Assembly (NCBI GenBank): GCA_002470165.1
Contig: DKNF01000201.1
Coordinates: forward strand, 1-7,583
DNA length: 7,583 nucleotides
Source of the DNA: Betaproteobacteria bacterium UBA7395
GTDB taxonomy: Bacteria; Pseudomonadota; Gammaproteobacteria; Burkholderiales; Rhodocyclaceae
Direction: 5' to 3'
The notes beneath the pieces were generated by a model, which searched no databases, was not told the origin of the DNA, and saw only the letters and a list, made by a program, of their open reading frames with translations. The position numbers and the translations under genes were made by a program. This document shows, in pieces, positions 1 to 7,080 of this stretch; position 1 is the first letter of the stretch; each line of letters starts with the position of its first letter.

Positions 1-2
1 CG

Positions 3-584
3 GCCGGCCTGCCGGCCGACCTGATCGAGGCCCGCCCCGATGTCCGCCAGGCCGAACAGCAGCTGATCGCCGCCAACGCCAACATCGGCGTCGCCAAGGC
101 CGCCTACTACCCGAAGTTCTCGCTGACCGGCGTGCTCGGCAGCGAAAGCAAGACGCTGTCCGACCTGTTCTCCAGCGGCGCCGGCACCTGGTCTGCCGGC
201 CTGTCGCTGCTGATGCCGATCTTCGATTTCGGCAAGACCGGCGCCCGCGTCGACCAGGCCAAGGCGCTCAACCAGCAGTCGCTGATTGCCTGGCAGAAGA
301 CGCTGGAAACGGCGTACAAGGAAGTCCGCGACGCCCTGGTCAGCCTGAACGAACTGGGCACCGCCGAAAGCGCGCAGGAAAATCGCGCCGACAACGCCCG
401 CAAAGCCCTCGACCTGGCCCGCCTGCGCTACGACGCCGGCTATTCCGGCTACCTGGAAGTGCTCGACGCCCAGCGCAGTGCCAACGAGGCGCAACTGGCC
501 GCCGTTGCCACGCGTCAGGCCCGCCTGAATGCGGCCGTCGAGCTGTTCAAGGCACTGGGCGGCGGCTGGCGCGCCGGCGCCTGA
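3..584 (+). CDS. RND efflux outer-membrane factor, NodT/OprM-like lipoprotein family (3' part only)
   Basis: This is the C-terminal 193 residues of an outer-membrane channel protein of the TolC/OMF superfamily. Such proteins form the outer-membrane duct of tripartite RND-type efflux pumps and work with an inner-membrane transporter and a periplasmic adaptor. The reading frame is open from the left edge, so the start lies outside the window. Full-length relatives such as OprM or CusC have about 460-485 residues, so roughly 40% is visible. The diagnostic stretch near the left edge reads LPADLIEARPDVRQAEQQL, followed by ANANIGVAKAAYYPKFSLTG, which is the conserved second-repeat motif of NodT-type OMFs. 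Later LRYDAGYSGYLEVLDAQRS matches the second-repeat helix. The last visible residues are Gly- and Ala-rich. The signal peptide and lipobox cannot be seen. The pump substrate cannot be told. It converges on the heme oxygenase gene and is probably unrelated to the light-sensing block. Confidence 0.9.
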   Translation, partial: AGLPADLIEARPDVRQAEQQLIAANANIGVAKAAYYPKFSLTGVLGSESKTLSDLFSSGAGTWSAGLSLLMPIFDFGKTGARVDQAKALNQQSLIAWQKTLETAYKEVRDALVSLNELGTAESAQENRADNARKALDLARLRYDAGYSGYLEVLDAQRSANEAQLAAVATRQARLNAAVELFKALGGGWRAGA

Positions 585-598
585 AATCGCGTTCCCGG

Positions 599-1165
599 TC
601 AGGCTGGCCCGGTCTCGGCGGCCAGCCCGATCAACGAGGAAAAAACCAGGGATGCACCGTCGCCGACGGCATCCACGGCATTTTCCTCATGCAGCGTATC
701 GGTCAGCACGCGCAGGAGCAGCTGCCAGTGCGTCCCGCCGGCAAAGGCATTGAAATAGGCCAGCGAACCGGCGAAGTCCTTGCCCAGGCAACGGCATAGA
801 TGACCGCCCAGCACCTGGCCGCCCAGCGCCGACCCCTCGACGGCATAAACCACGCCGAGCAGCCCGGCCGCAGACGCCGGCAGGCAGACTTCGGCAGCGA
901 CCGGAAGCGGCGCCCCCAACGTGGCCAGATCGACAGCCAGCAAGGCGCGTCGCGGCCGGTAGAGATGGGCGAAAGGCGTCGCCGCCAGACGCCGCATGAG
1001 TTCATCTTCCAGACCGTGGTAAAAGGCATGGAAGATACTCAGCGCCTTCGTCACATCGGCAGGCGAGACATCGTCCCGGGTCAGGCGGCTGAACGCGGCA
1101 CAGGTCTCCAGTTGACGGTGCAGGACCGACGTCCTCGCCCGCAGGCGGCTCAGCGGATCAGTCAC
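599..1165 (-). CDS. bphO: Heme oxygenase, biliverdin-producing (BphO-like)
   Basis: This 188-aa protein resembles bacterial heme oxygenases, which cleave heme with oxygen and reductant to biliverdin IXalpha, iron and CO in the cytoplasm. The N-terminal motif LRARTSVLHRQLE places the likely proximal heme ligand at His16. Residues 107-123 (VYAVEGSALGGQVLGGH) match the conserved distal-helix region with its Gly-rich kink. The segment FNAFAGGTHWQLLLRVL at 138-154 matches the C-terminal family region. The length suits the short bacterial (BphO/HemO) group. The start is GTG and overlaps the phytochrome stop by 8 bp (GTGACTGA). There is no good Shine-Dalgarno sequence before it, so its translation probably depends on ribosomes ending the phytochrome gene. 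Its place directly after the phytochrome gene implies that it supplies the biliverdin chromophore rather than serving mainly in iron scavenging; that part is inference. The family call is firm and the symbol rests on the context. Confidence 0.9.
   Translation of the reverse strand: MTDPLSRLRARTSVLHRQLETCAAFSRLTRDDVSPADVTKALSIFHAFYHGLEDELMRRLAATPFAHLYRPRRALLAVDLATLGAPLPVAAEVCLPASAAGLLGVVYAVEGSALGGQVLGGHLCRCLGKDFAGSLAYFNAFAGGTHWQLLLRVLTDTLHEENAVDAVGDGASLVFSSLIGLAAETGPA
602..627. other. GC-rich inverted repeat at the convergent gene ends
   Basis: GGCTGGCC at 602-609 and GGCCAGCC at 620-627 form a perfect 8-bp stem with a 10-base loop. It lies inside the last codons of bphO and just past the stop of the outer-membrane factor gene (584). 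No T-run follows on either strand, so it is not a standard intrinsic terminator. It might still slow polymerase or protect 3' ends at this tight convergent junction, but chance in GC-rich coding DNA is a real alternative. Confidence 0.25.
1158..1165 (-). other. 8-bp start/stop overlap, bphP and bphO
   Basis: The minus strand reads GTGACTGA: the GTG start of bphO is followed by the TGA stop of bphP. No clear Shine-Dalgarno sequence lies upstream, which makes coupling to bphP translation the likely route of expression. Confidence 0.8.
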
Positions 1166-2621
1166 GGCGGCCCAGCTGCATCAGCAGTTCACGCAGTTTG
1201 AGACCGAGCAGCCGGGCTTCGTTATCCCAGGGACGACTGCGCCCGAGGCGCTTCTCCACCCATTTCTCGAAGGAACGCCGCGGCGCAATGCCGTACACCC
1301 CGTCATGGCGCTCCACGGGTTTGTCGGGATTGCCACCCCAGGCCACATCGTGGATGTGCTCGTGCCGCGTCAGGTAGACCCGCAACATCAGGCCGTCCGC
1401 CGTTTTCGCCTTGACCGCGAGCACACCGGCCACGCGCGACAACGGACAATCCGGCAACTGGCGCGACAGGGATTCGGCCAGCCAGACCGGATCGATCTGC
1501 TGACCGACGAACCAGTCGTCGATATGCGACAAGGTGTCGGACTCGAATCCTTCCCCCCAGTCCACATGCCCTTCGTTCAGGCACAGTTGCACGCCATCGG
1601 CACCGAACTCCGCCGCCAGCCAGGTTCCGAGGCGCGGCCAGGCGGCGACGATATCGCCGGCTTCGTGCACGATCTCCCGAGCCTCGCCGAAACGGCGCAC
1701 CAGGCCGTCGAGCAACTGCATGCGGCGCTGGGCGAAGTAGGCCGCCAGACCCAGCGTATGCGAGCGCACTTCCTGCGACGCCTGACTGAGTCTGCCCAGC
1801 CCGACCTGGCACGGCATCGCGTTATGGCAGGCGACCAAACCCCACAATTGCCCGCCGACGACAATCGGAAACGACAGCGACGCACCGACCCCCATGTTGG
1901 ACAGATAAACGGCATGTACCGGCGAAACGCTGCGCAGGTCCGAATAACTCAGATCGGGCGGGATATCGTCGCGCCCGAGCAGGGGCACGGGTGTCGCCAG
2001 CGCATCCGGGATCAGTCGCCAGGGATTCTGCTGGTAGAGCACGCGGGCAATCTGCGGGATGTCGCTGGCCGGGAAACGCAAACCCAGATAAGTACCCTCC
2101 GCGCCTTCCTGGCGTACTTCGGCCAGCACCTCGCCGTCCCCGTCCTCGAGGAAGCGGTAGTACATGACCCGCTGGAAGCCGGTATGGATGCAGACCTTCT
2201 CGATCAGCGCCTGACGCTGCGCCTCGACTTCATCGTGGCTGGCCGGCGGCACCACACCCTGGGTCGCGATGCTCGGGAAAACCGGGTCCTCGCAACAGGG
2301 AATCAATTCAACGATGATCCGGCCCTGGGCGTTGCGGGTCAGCACCACGTCAAGCCGGCCATCGCGGCCATTCAGGGCGGCCTCGTACTGCAGGCGGCTG
2401 CCTGCCCGTTCGCCGAGTTCGCCGGCCATCTCGGCCAGCGGTGCCGGCATCGGCGCATCAAGTGCGACGATGAAATCGTCCGCCAGCAACTGGGCGGCGT
2501 TGGTCGAGAAATGACTGATCCGCGATTGCTCGTCGATCACCAGCAGGGCGCCATGCGGCTGTATGGCCCCGGAAAGATGCAATTCTTCCTTTTCGCATTC
2601 GTCGATGAAACGTCTATCCAC
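1158..2621 (-). CDS. bphP: Bacteriophytochrome photosensory core (PAS-GAF-PHY) without output domain
   Basis: This 487-aa protein is a biliverdin-binding red/far-red photoreceptor. A PAS domain spans about residues 15-115, GAF about 130-305 and PHY about 306-487. Cys9, in CEKEELHLSGAIQPHG, is at the position of the thioether-forming Cys of bacteriophytochromes. The GAF domain keeps PASDIP (Asp187), the His in SPVHAVYL (His236) and the His in ACHN (His266), all chromophore-pocket residues. The PHY tongue keeps WGG (428-430) and PRRSF (447-451). The protein ends about 36 residues after PRRSF, on the helix that normally leads into a histidine kinase or GGDEF domain, and heme oxygenase follows at once, so no output domain remains. 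The start is GTG at 2621, preceded by GAGGG six bases away and overlapping the upstream stop by 8 bp. The in-frame ATG at 2705 would only add Arg/Trp-rich residues read out of frame from the EAL gene. A partner in trans is presumably needed for output. Confidence 0.95.
   Translation of the reverse strand: MDRRFIDECEKEELHLSGAIQPHGALLVIDEQSRISHFSTNAAQLLADDFIVALDAPMPAPLAEMAGELGERAGSRLQYEAALNGRDGRLDVVLTRNAQGRIIVELIPCCEDPVFPSIATQGVVPPASHDEVEAQRQALIEKVCIHTGFQRVMYYRFLEDGDGEVLAEVRQEGAEGTYLGLRFPASDIPQIARVLYQQNPWRLIPDALATPVPLLGRDDIPPDLSYSDLRSVSPVHAVYLSNMGVGASLSFPIVVGGQLWGLVACHNAMPCQVGLGRLSQASQEVRSHTLGLAAYFAQRRMQLLDGLVRRFGEAREIVHEAGDIVAAWPRLGTWLAAEFGADGVQLCLNEGHVDWGEGFESDTLSHIDDWFVGQQIDPVWLAESLSRQLPDCPLSRVAGVLAVKAKTADGLMLRVYLTRHEHIHDVAWGGNPDKPVERHDGVYGIAPRRSFEKWVEKRLGRSRPWDNEARLLGLKLRELLMQLGRRD
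2614..2621 (-). other. 8-bp start/stop overlap, giant regulator and bphP
   Basis: The minus strand reads GTGGATAG: the GTG start of bphP is followed by the TAG stop of the giant regulator in another frame. Such overlaps usually mean translational coupling, so the two proteins are probably made together. Confidence 0.85.
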
Positions 2622-5600
2622 CTTCAACCCTCGCCAACAAGTCCTCGAAATCAACCGCTTCCAGCGGCCGCGACAAATGGTAGCCCTGCACCACCTCGCA
2701 ACCATGGCTGGTCAGCCACTGCATCTGCCTTTCGTTTTCCACCCCTTCGGCCACCGAGCGCAGGCCCAGCGCCTGCGCCAGCCCGAGCACCGCGCGGGCA
2801 ATCGCCTCGTCGTCCGTATCGCTGCCCAGGCCATCGACGAAGCTCTTGTCCACCTTGAGTTCGGCGAGCGGCAGACGCTTGAGATAGATCAGCGAGGAAT
2901 AGCCGGTCCCGAAATCATCGACACTGATGGCCACGCCGCTCTGGTGCAGACGATTGAGATTGCCGATCACCGCCTCGCTGTTCTCGAGCAGGGCGCCTTC
3001 CGTGATTTCCACCTGCACCAGGCCGGCCGGAACGCCGCTGTCCTGCAAGGCAAGCACCAGGGAATCGGCCATGTCGGCCTCGCGCACGTTGCGCGGCGAA
3101 CAGTTGAAGGCGATCGGCGGCACCTTCAGCCCCAGCTTCAACCAGGTCGCGATCTGGCTCAACAGGAGTTTCTGCACCATCCGCGTGACGTCCTTGATCA
3201 ATCCGCAGGCTTCGCACACCGGAATGAATTCCCCCGGTGAAACGTCGCCCAGCTCGGGGTCGCGCCAGCGCAGCAGAGCCTCCGCGCCGACCAGGGGATG
3301 GCCGGACTGAAGGCTGAACTTGGGTTGATAGACCAGGCGCAGCCGCCCCAGATCCAGCGCTGCCCGCATCGCGCTTTCCATCGTTGCCCGCTTGAGCAGA
3401 CGGACGTGCAGGTCGGGAACAAAAAATTCGACCCGGTTGCGCCCCAGTTCCTTGGCCCGGTACATCGCGGTATCGGCCGCCTTGACCAGTGCATTGCTGT
3501 CCTGCCCGTCCTCCGGGAAGAAGGCGACGCCGACGCTGGCCGAGACAAACAGCTGGCGCCCCTGGATATCGAACGACGCCGCCAGCTCATCGACGATACG
3601 TCGCGAAATCCGGCCCGCACCCTCGGCGTCGCAATCGGAGAGCACCGCCGTGAATTCGTCGCCGCCCAGCCGGGCCACCGTATCGACATCGCGCATCACC
3701 TGCTGCAGGCGGTTTGCCGCCTGCCTCAGCAGTTCGTCGCCGATGTCGTGACCCAGGGTGTCGTTGATGTCCTTGAAGTTGTCGAGGTCGATGAACATCA
3801 GCGCCAGCCGTTCCTGCTTCCGCCGGGCCTGGGCCAGGGCGTGACGCAGGCGGTCCTGGAACAGGGTGCGGTTGGGCAGCCCCGTGAGCACGTCGTGGGC
3901 AGCCAGATACTCGGCCTTGCGCTGGGCATTCTTGATGTCGGTGATGTCGGAAAAGACCGAGACGAAATGCTCGACCCGTCCATCGGCGTCATCGACCCGG
4001 TTGATCGTCAGCCACTCGGGGAAGACCTCGCCGCTTTTCCGGCGATTCCAGATTTCGCCCTGCCAGAAACCCTTGTCGCGCAAGGCACCCCACATGGCCG
4101 CATAAAAATCGGCACTGTGCCGGCCCGACTTCAATAAACGTCCGACCTGCTTGCCCACCGATTCCTCGATGCAATAACCGGTAATTGCCGCGAACGCCTT
4201 GTTGGTCGTCTGGATCACACCCTGCGGGTCGGTCACGACGATGGCTTCGCCCGCCTGGTCGAAAACCCGAGCGGTGATCCGCAACTGCTGTTCGGCCAGC
4301 TTGCTGACCGAAACATCTTCGGCTTCGAAAATCAGGGCCACGGGATTGCCCGACGGGTCGTAAAGACTCTGGTGCACGGCGCGCAGGTAACGAACGCCGC
4401 GGACATCGTTGATCTCGTACTCGACGGTCACCGCCATCCGGCTGCGCAGCGAGGACACCGTGCTATCCCACAGATTGACTGCCAGTTGGTGATCGAACAG
4501 CGAAAAATCGTTCTTGCCGAGTACGTCCTGATCTTCGAGGCCGAAGAACTCGATGAAACGGCGGTTGGCGTAAATGTAGTTGCCGGACACATCGCGCATG
4601 GCGAAGATCACCGTGGTGTTCTCCATCAGCGCATTGAGCCGCTCCTCGGACTGGGACAGGGCTTCCTGGGTGCGGACAATGTCGGTCACATCGATGAAGC
4701 TGACCACCAGGGAACTGATGCTCCCGGTTTTCCCGAGCCCTGGGGAAATCAGTACCCGCAGGTCGCGCTTGTCCACCTGGACCAGGATCTGCTCGCGGTC
4801 GCCGTGGGCCAGCGCCCGCCCCAGCCAGGTTTCCATCTCGCCCAACGCTTCCGGCAGGCGCAGGCGCGAAAGATGCTGGCGCAGCGCCGTCGACCGGAGA
4901 TCGAAGCGCCGCGCCGCCGGCGCGTTGAAGCGGCTCAACTGCAACGAACGATCGAAGACCAGGACCGGATATTCCAGCGCATCGTAGAGATGGGCGTAAT
5001 CCTCCGACAGGCGCGACAGTTCGATGGTCTTGACGTTGAGTTCTTCGTTCAGGCTGACCAGTTCCTCATTGGTCGCCTGCATTTCCTCGTTGGCGGCCTC
5101 GAGTTCCTCGTTGGTCGCCTGCAATTCCTCGTTGGCGGCCTGCGACTCCTCGTTGAGGGCCTGCATTTCCTCGTTGGCGGTCGCCATTTCCTCGACCAGC
5201 GCCTGCAGATGCTCGCGCGTGGTCAGCAGTTCGTCTTCAAGCTGCTGCGTGGTGCTGGGTTGAACTTCCTCGACCGCGACTTCCTTGACCGCTTCCGGGG
5301 CAAAGATGACCAGCAGCAATTCGCCCGAACCGTCGGATACCGGCTCGACGATGATGCGCAGGTAGTCGCGGCCCAGACGCCGCCGCCGGCCCTTCTGGGT
5401 CGAGTTCTGCTGCTGGCAGCGACGCAGCAGCGTCAACACCTCGCCGCGCAGATCGGGGACCACGACATCGCCCAGTAACAGGCGCGACGCGCCGACCGGG
5501 AAGTGCATGAGCTTTTCAACTTCGCCCGCAGTGTGCAGGACATTCCCTTCCCGGTCACAGATGGCCACGGTCAGGCCGAAATGCGACACCAGCCCGGAGA

Positions 5601-7080
5601 GCAGCAATTCCAGCCGCCGGTCGCGCCGCTGCACCGTCGTCCGCAACGAACTGACCGGCAGGCTCGAGGAGGTCGGGATGATCGGCATCGAATCGCCCTG
5701 CTTGCGGAACAAGCGCTCGCGGCGATCGATGGTCGAAAAATGCTGCTCGGCCTGGGCAATGCTTTCCGAACGCCCAAGGAAAAGATAAGCGTCGGCGGCC
5801 AGCCCGAAGTGGAAAATCTTCAGCACCTTGCTCTGCAGCGGCGCATCGAAATAAATCAGCACGTTGCGGCAACTGACCAGGTCGAGACGCATGAAAGGCG
5901 GGTCGCTGACCAGGTTGTGACGGGCAAACACGATCATGTCGCGCAATACCTTGCCGGCTTCGTAGGTATTGCCGATCTGCTTGAAATAGCGGTCGAGCTG
6001 GTCCGGCCCGACTTCGCTCATCGAGGCGGCGGCATAAACGCCGCGGCGGGCGACGTTGAGCGCCTCGTCATCGACGTCGGTGGCGAAAATCTGGACCCGG
6101 TACTGCTCCAGCTTGTCGCCGAGCGCGTCGGCAAACAGCATGGCAATCGAGTAAGCCTCCTCGCCGGTCGCGCAACCGGCGACCCAGACCCGGATTTCGC
6201 TGCCCGGCGCCTTGCGCGCCACGATGTCGCCAACCACCCGCCGCAAGGCGGCAAAAGCCTCGCGATCACGAAAGAATGCGGTCACCGAGATCAGGATGTC
6301 GCGGGCCAGCAACTCCAGCTCTTCGGGATGGCGCTCGACCCAGCGCAGGTAAGCGGCCAGGTCCTCCCCGCCGGTAGCGAACTGGCGACGACGGATGCGC
6401 CGCATCAGGGTGCCGACCTTGTAACCGGAAAAATCGAACTGAAGCCGGTCGCGCAGGCTGACCAGCAGATTCTGCAGCAGGTCCGGCGGCGCCTCGACTT
6501 CGCTGCCGGCCGGCGGCAGCTCCAGCAGACGGGGAATCTGGTCGGCGATTTCTTCCGGCGTCAGCACATGATCGACCACGCCGGCCTCGATGGCCGCCCT
6601 GGGCATGCCGTCATACTTGGCGCTATCCGGCCGCTGGGCCAGCGTGAAACCGCCGGCCGCCTGAATCGCCCGCAGACCGGCAACGCCGTCCGAACCGGTG
6701 CCGGAAAGCACGACGCCGATGGCAGCATCGCCCTCCTCGGCGGCCAGCGAGATCAGGAACTGGTTGATCGACGGCTTGGGAACGACCTCGGGCGCCGCCG
6801 TCATCAGGCAGAAGCAGCCTTCCCGGATCAGGGCATTCGAGTTGGCCGGAACGACGTAGATGACTCCGGCCTCGGGCACGTCGCCCTGTTCCATTTCCTT
6901 GACGTGCAGGGAGGTTTCACGGCCGAGTATCTCGACCATCATGCTCCGGTAACTCGGCGACAAGTGTTGCAGAACGACGTAAGCGCACGGCAGGCCGGGC
7001 TTCAAATGGCTGATCAACTGCGTGATCGCTTCCAGACCGCCCGCCGACGCACCGATGCCGGCAATAGCAACACTGCCCAT
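2614..7080 (-). CDS. Giant hybrid signalling protein CheB-CheR-PAS-coiled coil-PAS3-GGDEF-EAL
   Basis: This 1488-aa protein has no signal peptide or membrane segment and should be cytoplasmic. CheB methylesterase domain, 1-190: Ser12 in GASAGG, His39 in LQHLSP and Asp131 in GTGSDG form the catalytic triad; the usual N-terminal receiver is absent. CheR methyltransferase domain, about 200-463: SVTAFFRD, SAM motif AGCATGEEAYS (301-311), SCRNVLIYFD. A PAS-like domain typical of CheBR hybrids lies at about 485-597. A heptad coiled coil covers about 615-690. Three PAS domains lie at about 695-805, 810-930 and 934-1055. GGDEF, 1056-1222: active site RLGGDEF (1137-1143) and inhibitory-site RDVD (1130-1133). 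EAL, about 1230-1482: EALLRW, FNCSPR, VEITE, DDFGTGYSSL, Lys1412 and VAEGVEN all present. Both c-di-GMP domains thus look active, for synthesis and breakdown. ATG is preceded by AGGGAG. PAS ligands cannot be told. It heads the phytochrome-heme oxygenase block and is the likely output partner of the phytochrome (inference). Confidence 0.93.
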   Translation of the reverse strand: MGSVAIAGIGASAGGLEAITQLISHLKPGLPCAYVVLQHLSPSYRSMMVEILGRETSLHVKEMEQGDVPEAGVIYVVPANSNALIREGCFCLMTAAPEVVPKPSINQFLISLAAEEGDAAIGVVLSGTGSDGVAGLRAIQAAGGFTLAQRPDSAKYDGMPRAAIEAGVVDHVLTPEEIADQIPRLLELPPAGSEVEAPPDLLQNLLVSLRDRLQFDFSGYKVGTLMRRIRRRQFATGGEDLAAYLRWVERHPEELELLARDILISVTAFFRDREAFAALRRVVGDIVARKAPGSEIRVWVAGCATGEEAYSIAMLFADALGDKLEQYRVQIFATDVDDEALNVARRGVYAAASMSEVGPDQLDRYFKQIGNTYEAGKVLRDMIVFARHNLVSDPPFMRLDLVSCRNVLIYFDAPLQSKVLKIFHFGLAADAYLFLGRSESIAQAEQHFSTIDRRERLFRKQGDSMPIIPTSSSLPVSSLRTTVQRRDRRLELLLSGLVSHFGLTVAICDREGNVLHTAGEVEKLMHFPVGASRLLLGDVVVPDLRGEVLTLLRRCQQQNSTQKGRRRRLGRDYLRIIVEPVSDGSGELLLVIFAPEAVKEVAVEEVQPSTTQQLEDELLTTREHLQALVEEMATANEEMQALNEESQAANEELQATNEELEAANEEMQATNEELVSLNEELNVKTIELSRLSEDYAHLYDALEYPVLVFDRSLQLSRFNAPAARRFDLRSTALRQHLSRLRLPEALGEMETWLGRALAHGDREQILVQVDKRDLRVLISPGLGKTGSISSLVVSFIDVTDIVRTQEALSQSEERLNALMENTTVIFAMRDVSGNYIYANRRFIEFFGLEDQDVLGKNDFSLFDHQLAVNLWDSTVSSLRSRMAVTVEYEINDVRGVRYLRAVHQSLYDPSGNPVALIFEAEDVSVSKLAEQQLRITARVFDQAGEAIVVTDPQGVIQTTNKAFAAITGYCIEESVGKQVGRLLKSGRHSADFYAAMWGALRDKGFWQGEIWNRRKSGEVFPEWLTINRVDDADGRVEHFVSVFSDITDIKNAQRKAEYLAAHDVLTGLPNRTLFQDRLRHALAQARRKQERLALMFIDLDNFKDINDTLGHDIGDELLRQAANRLQQVMRDVDTVARLGGDEFTAVLSDCDAEGAGRISRRIVDELAASFDIQGRQLFVSASVGVAFFPEDGQDSNALVKAADTAMYRAKELGRNRVEFFVPDLHVRLLKRATMESAMRAALDLGRLRLVYQPKFSLQSGHPLVGAEALLRWRDPELGDVSPGEFIPVCEACGLIKDVTRMVQKLLLSQIATWLKLGLKVPPIAFNCSPRNVREADMADSLVLALQDSGVPAGLVQVEITEGALLENSEAVIGNLNRLHQSGVAISVDDFGTGYSSLIYLKRLPLAELKVDKSFVDGLGSDTDDEAIARAVLGLAQALGLRSVAEGVENERQMQWLTSHGCEVVQGYHLSRPLEAVDFEDLLARVEGG
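2628..2632 (-). promoter_or_regulatory. Ribosome binding site deciding the bphP GTG start
   Basis: On the minus strand GAGGG lies within the last codons of the upstream gene, 6 bases before GTG at 2621. It supports this GTG over the in-frame ATG at 2705 and places the chromophore Cys at residue 9. Confidence 0.65.
5029..5175 (-). repeat. Seven tandem 21-bp imperfect repeats encoding NEE heptads
   Basis: Seven successive 7-residue units, each starting Asn-Glu-Glu, cover residues 636-684 of the giant signalling protein: NEEMQAL, NEESQAA, NEELQAT, NEELEAA, NEEMQAT, NEELVSL and NEELNVK. At the DNA level this is an in-frame 21-bp array with only scattered differences. The period of exactly seven, with Leu/Met at fixed places, fits a long parallel coiled coil that would join the CheB-CheR-PAS half to the PAS-GGDEF-EAL half. 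The same NEE-rich linker is known from many CheB-CheR-PAS hybrid proteins. Confidence 0.9.

Noticed and set aside
568..581. GGCGC-GCCG-GCGCC hairpin as terminator of the outer-membrane factor gene
   Set aside because: It lies before the stop codon and has no downstream T-run.
1158..2705. Phytochrome start at the ATG at 2705
   Set aside because: The extra 28 residues are Arg- and Trp-rich and come from the EAL-coding DNA in another frame. The GTG at 2621 has a Shine-Dalgarno sequence and sits right before the conserved N-terminal motif.
1305..2858. Long open frame on the + strand opposite bphP (517 codons)
   Set aside because: It mirrors the phytochrome and the end of the EAL domain, has no family signature, and its composition is that of an antisense shadow.
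5029..5175. CRISPR-like array
   Set aside because: The repeats are contiguous 21-bp units without spacers, in frame within a coding region, and encode a coiled coil.
4372..5478. + strand open frame with a repetitive FLVGG-like segment
   Set aside because: The repetition is just the reverse strand of the 21-bp NEE heptad array; no independent coding signal is seen.
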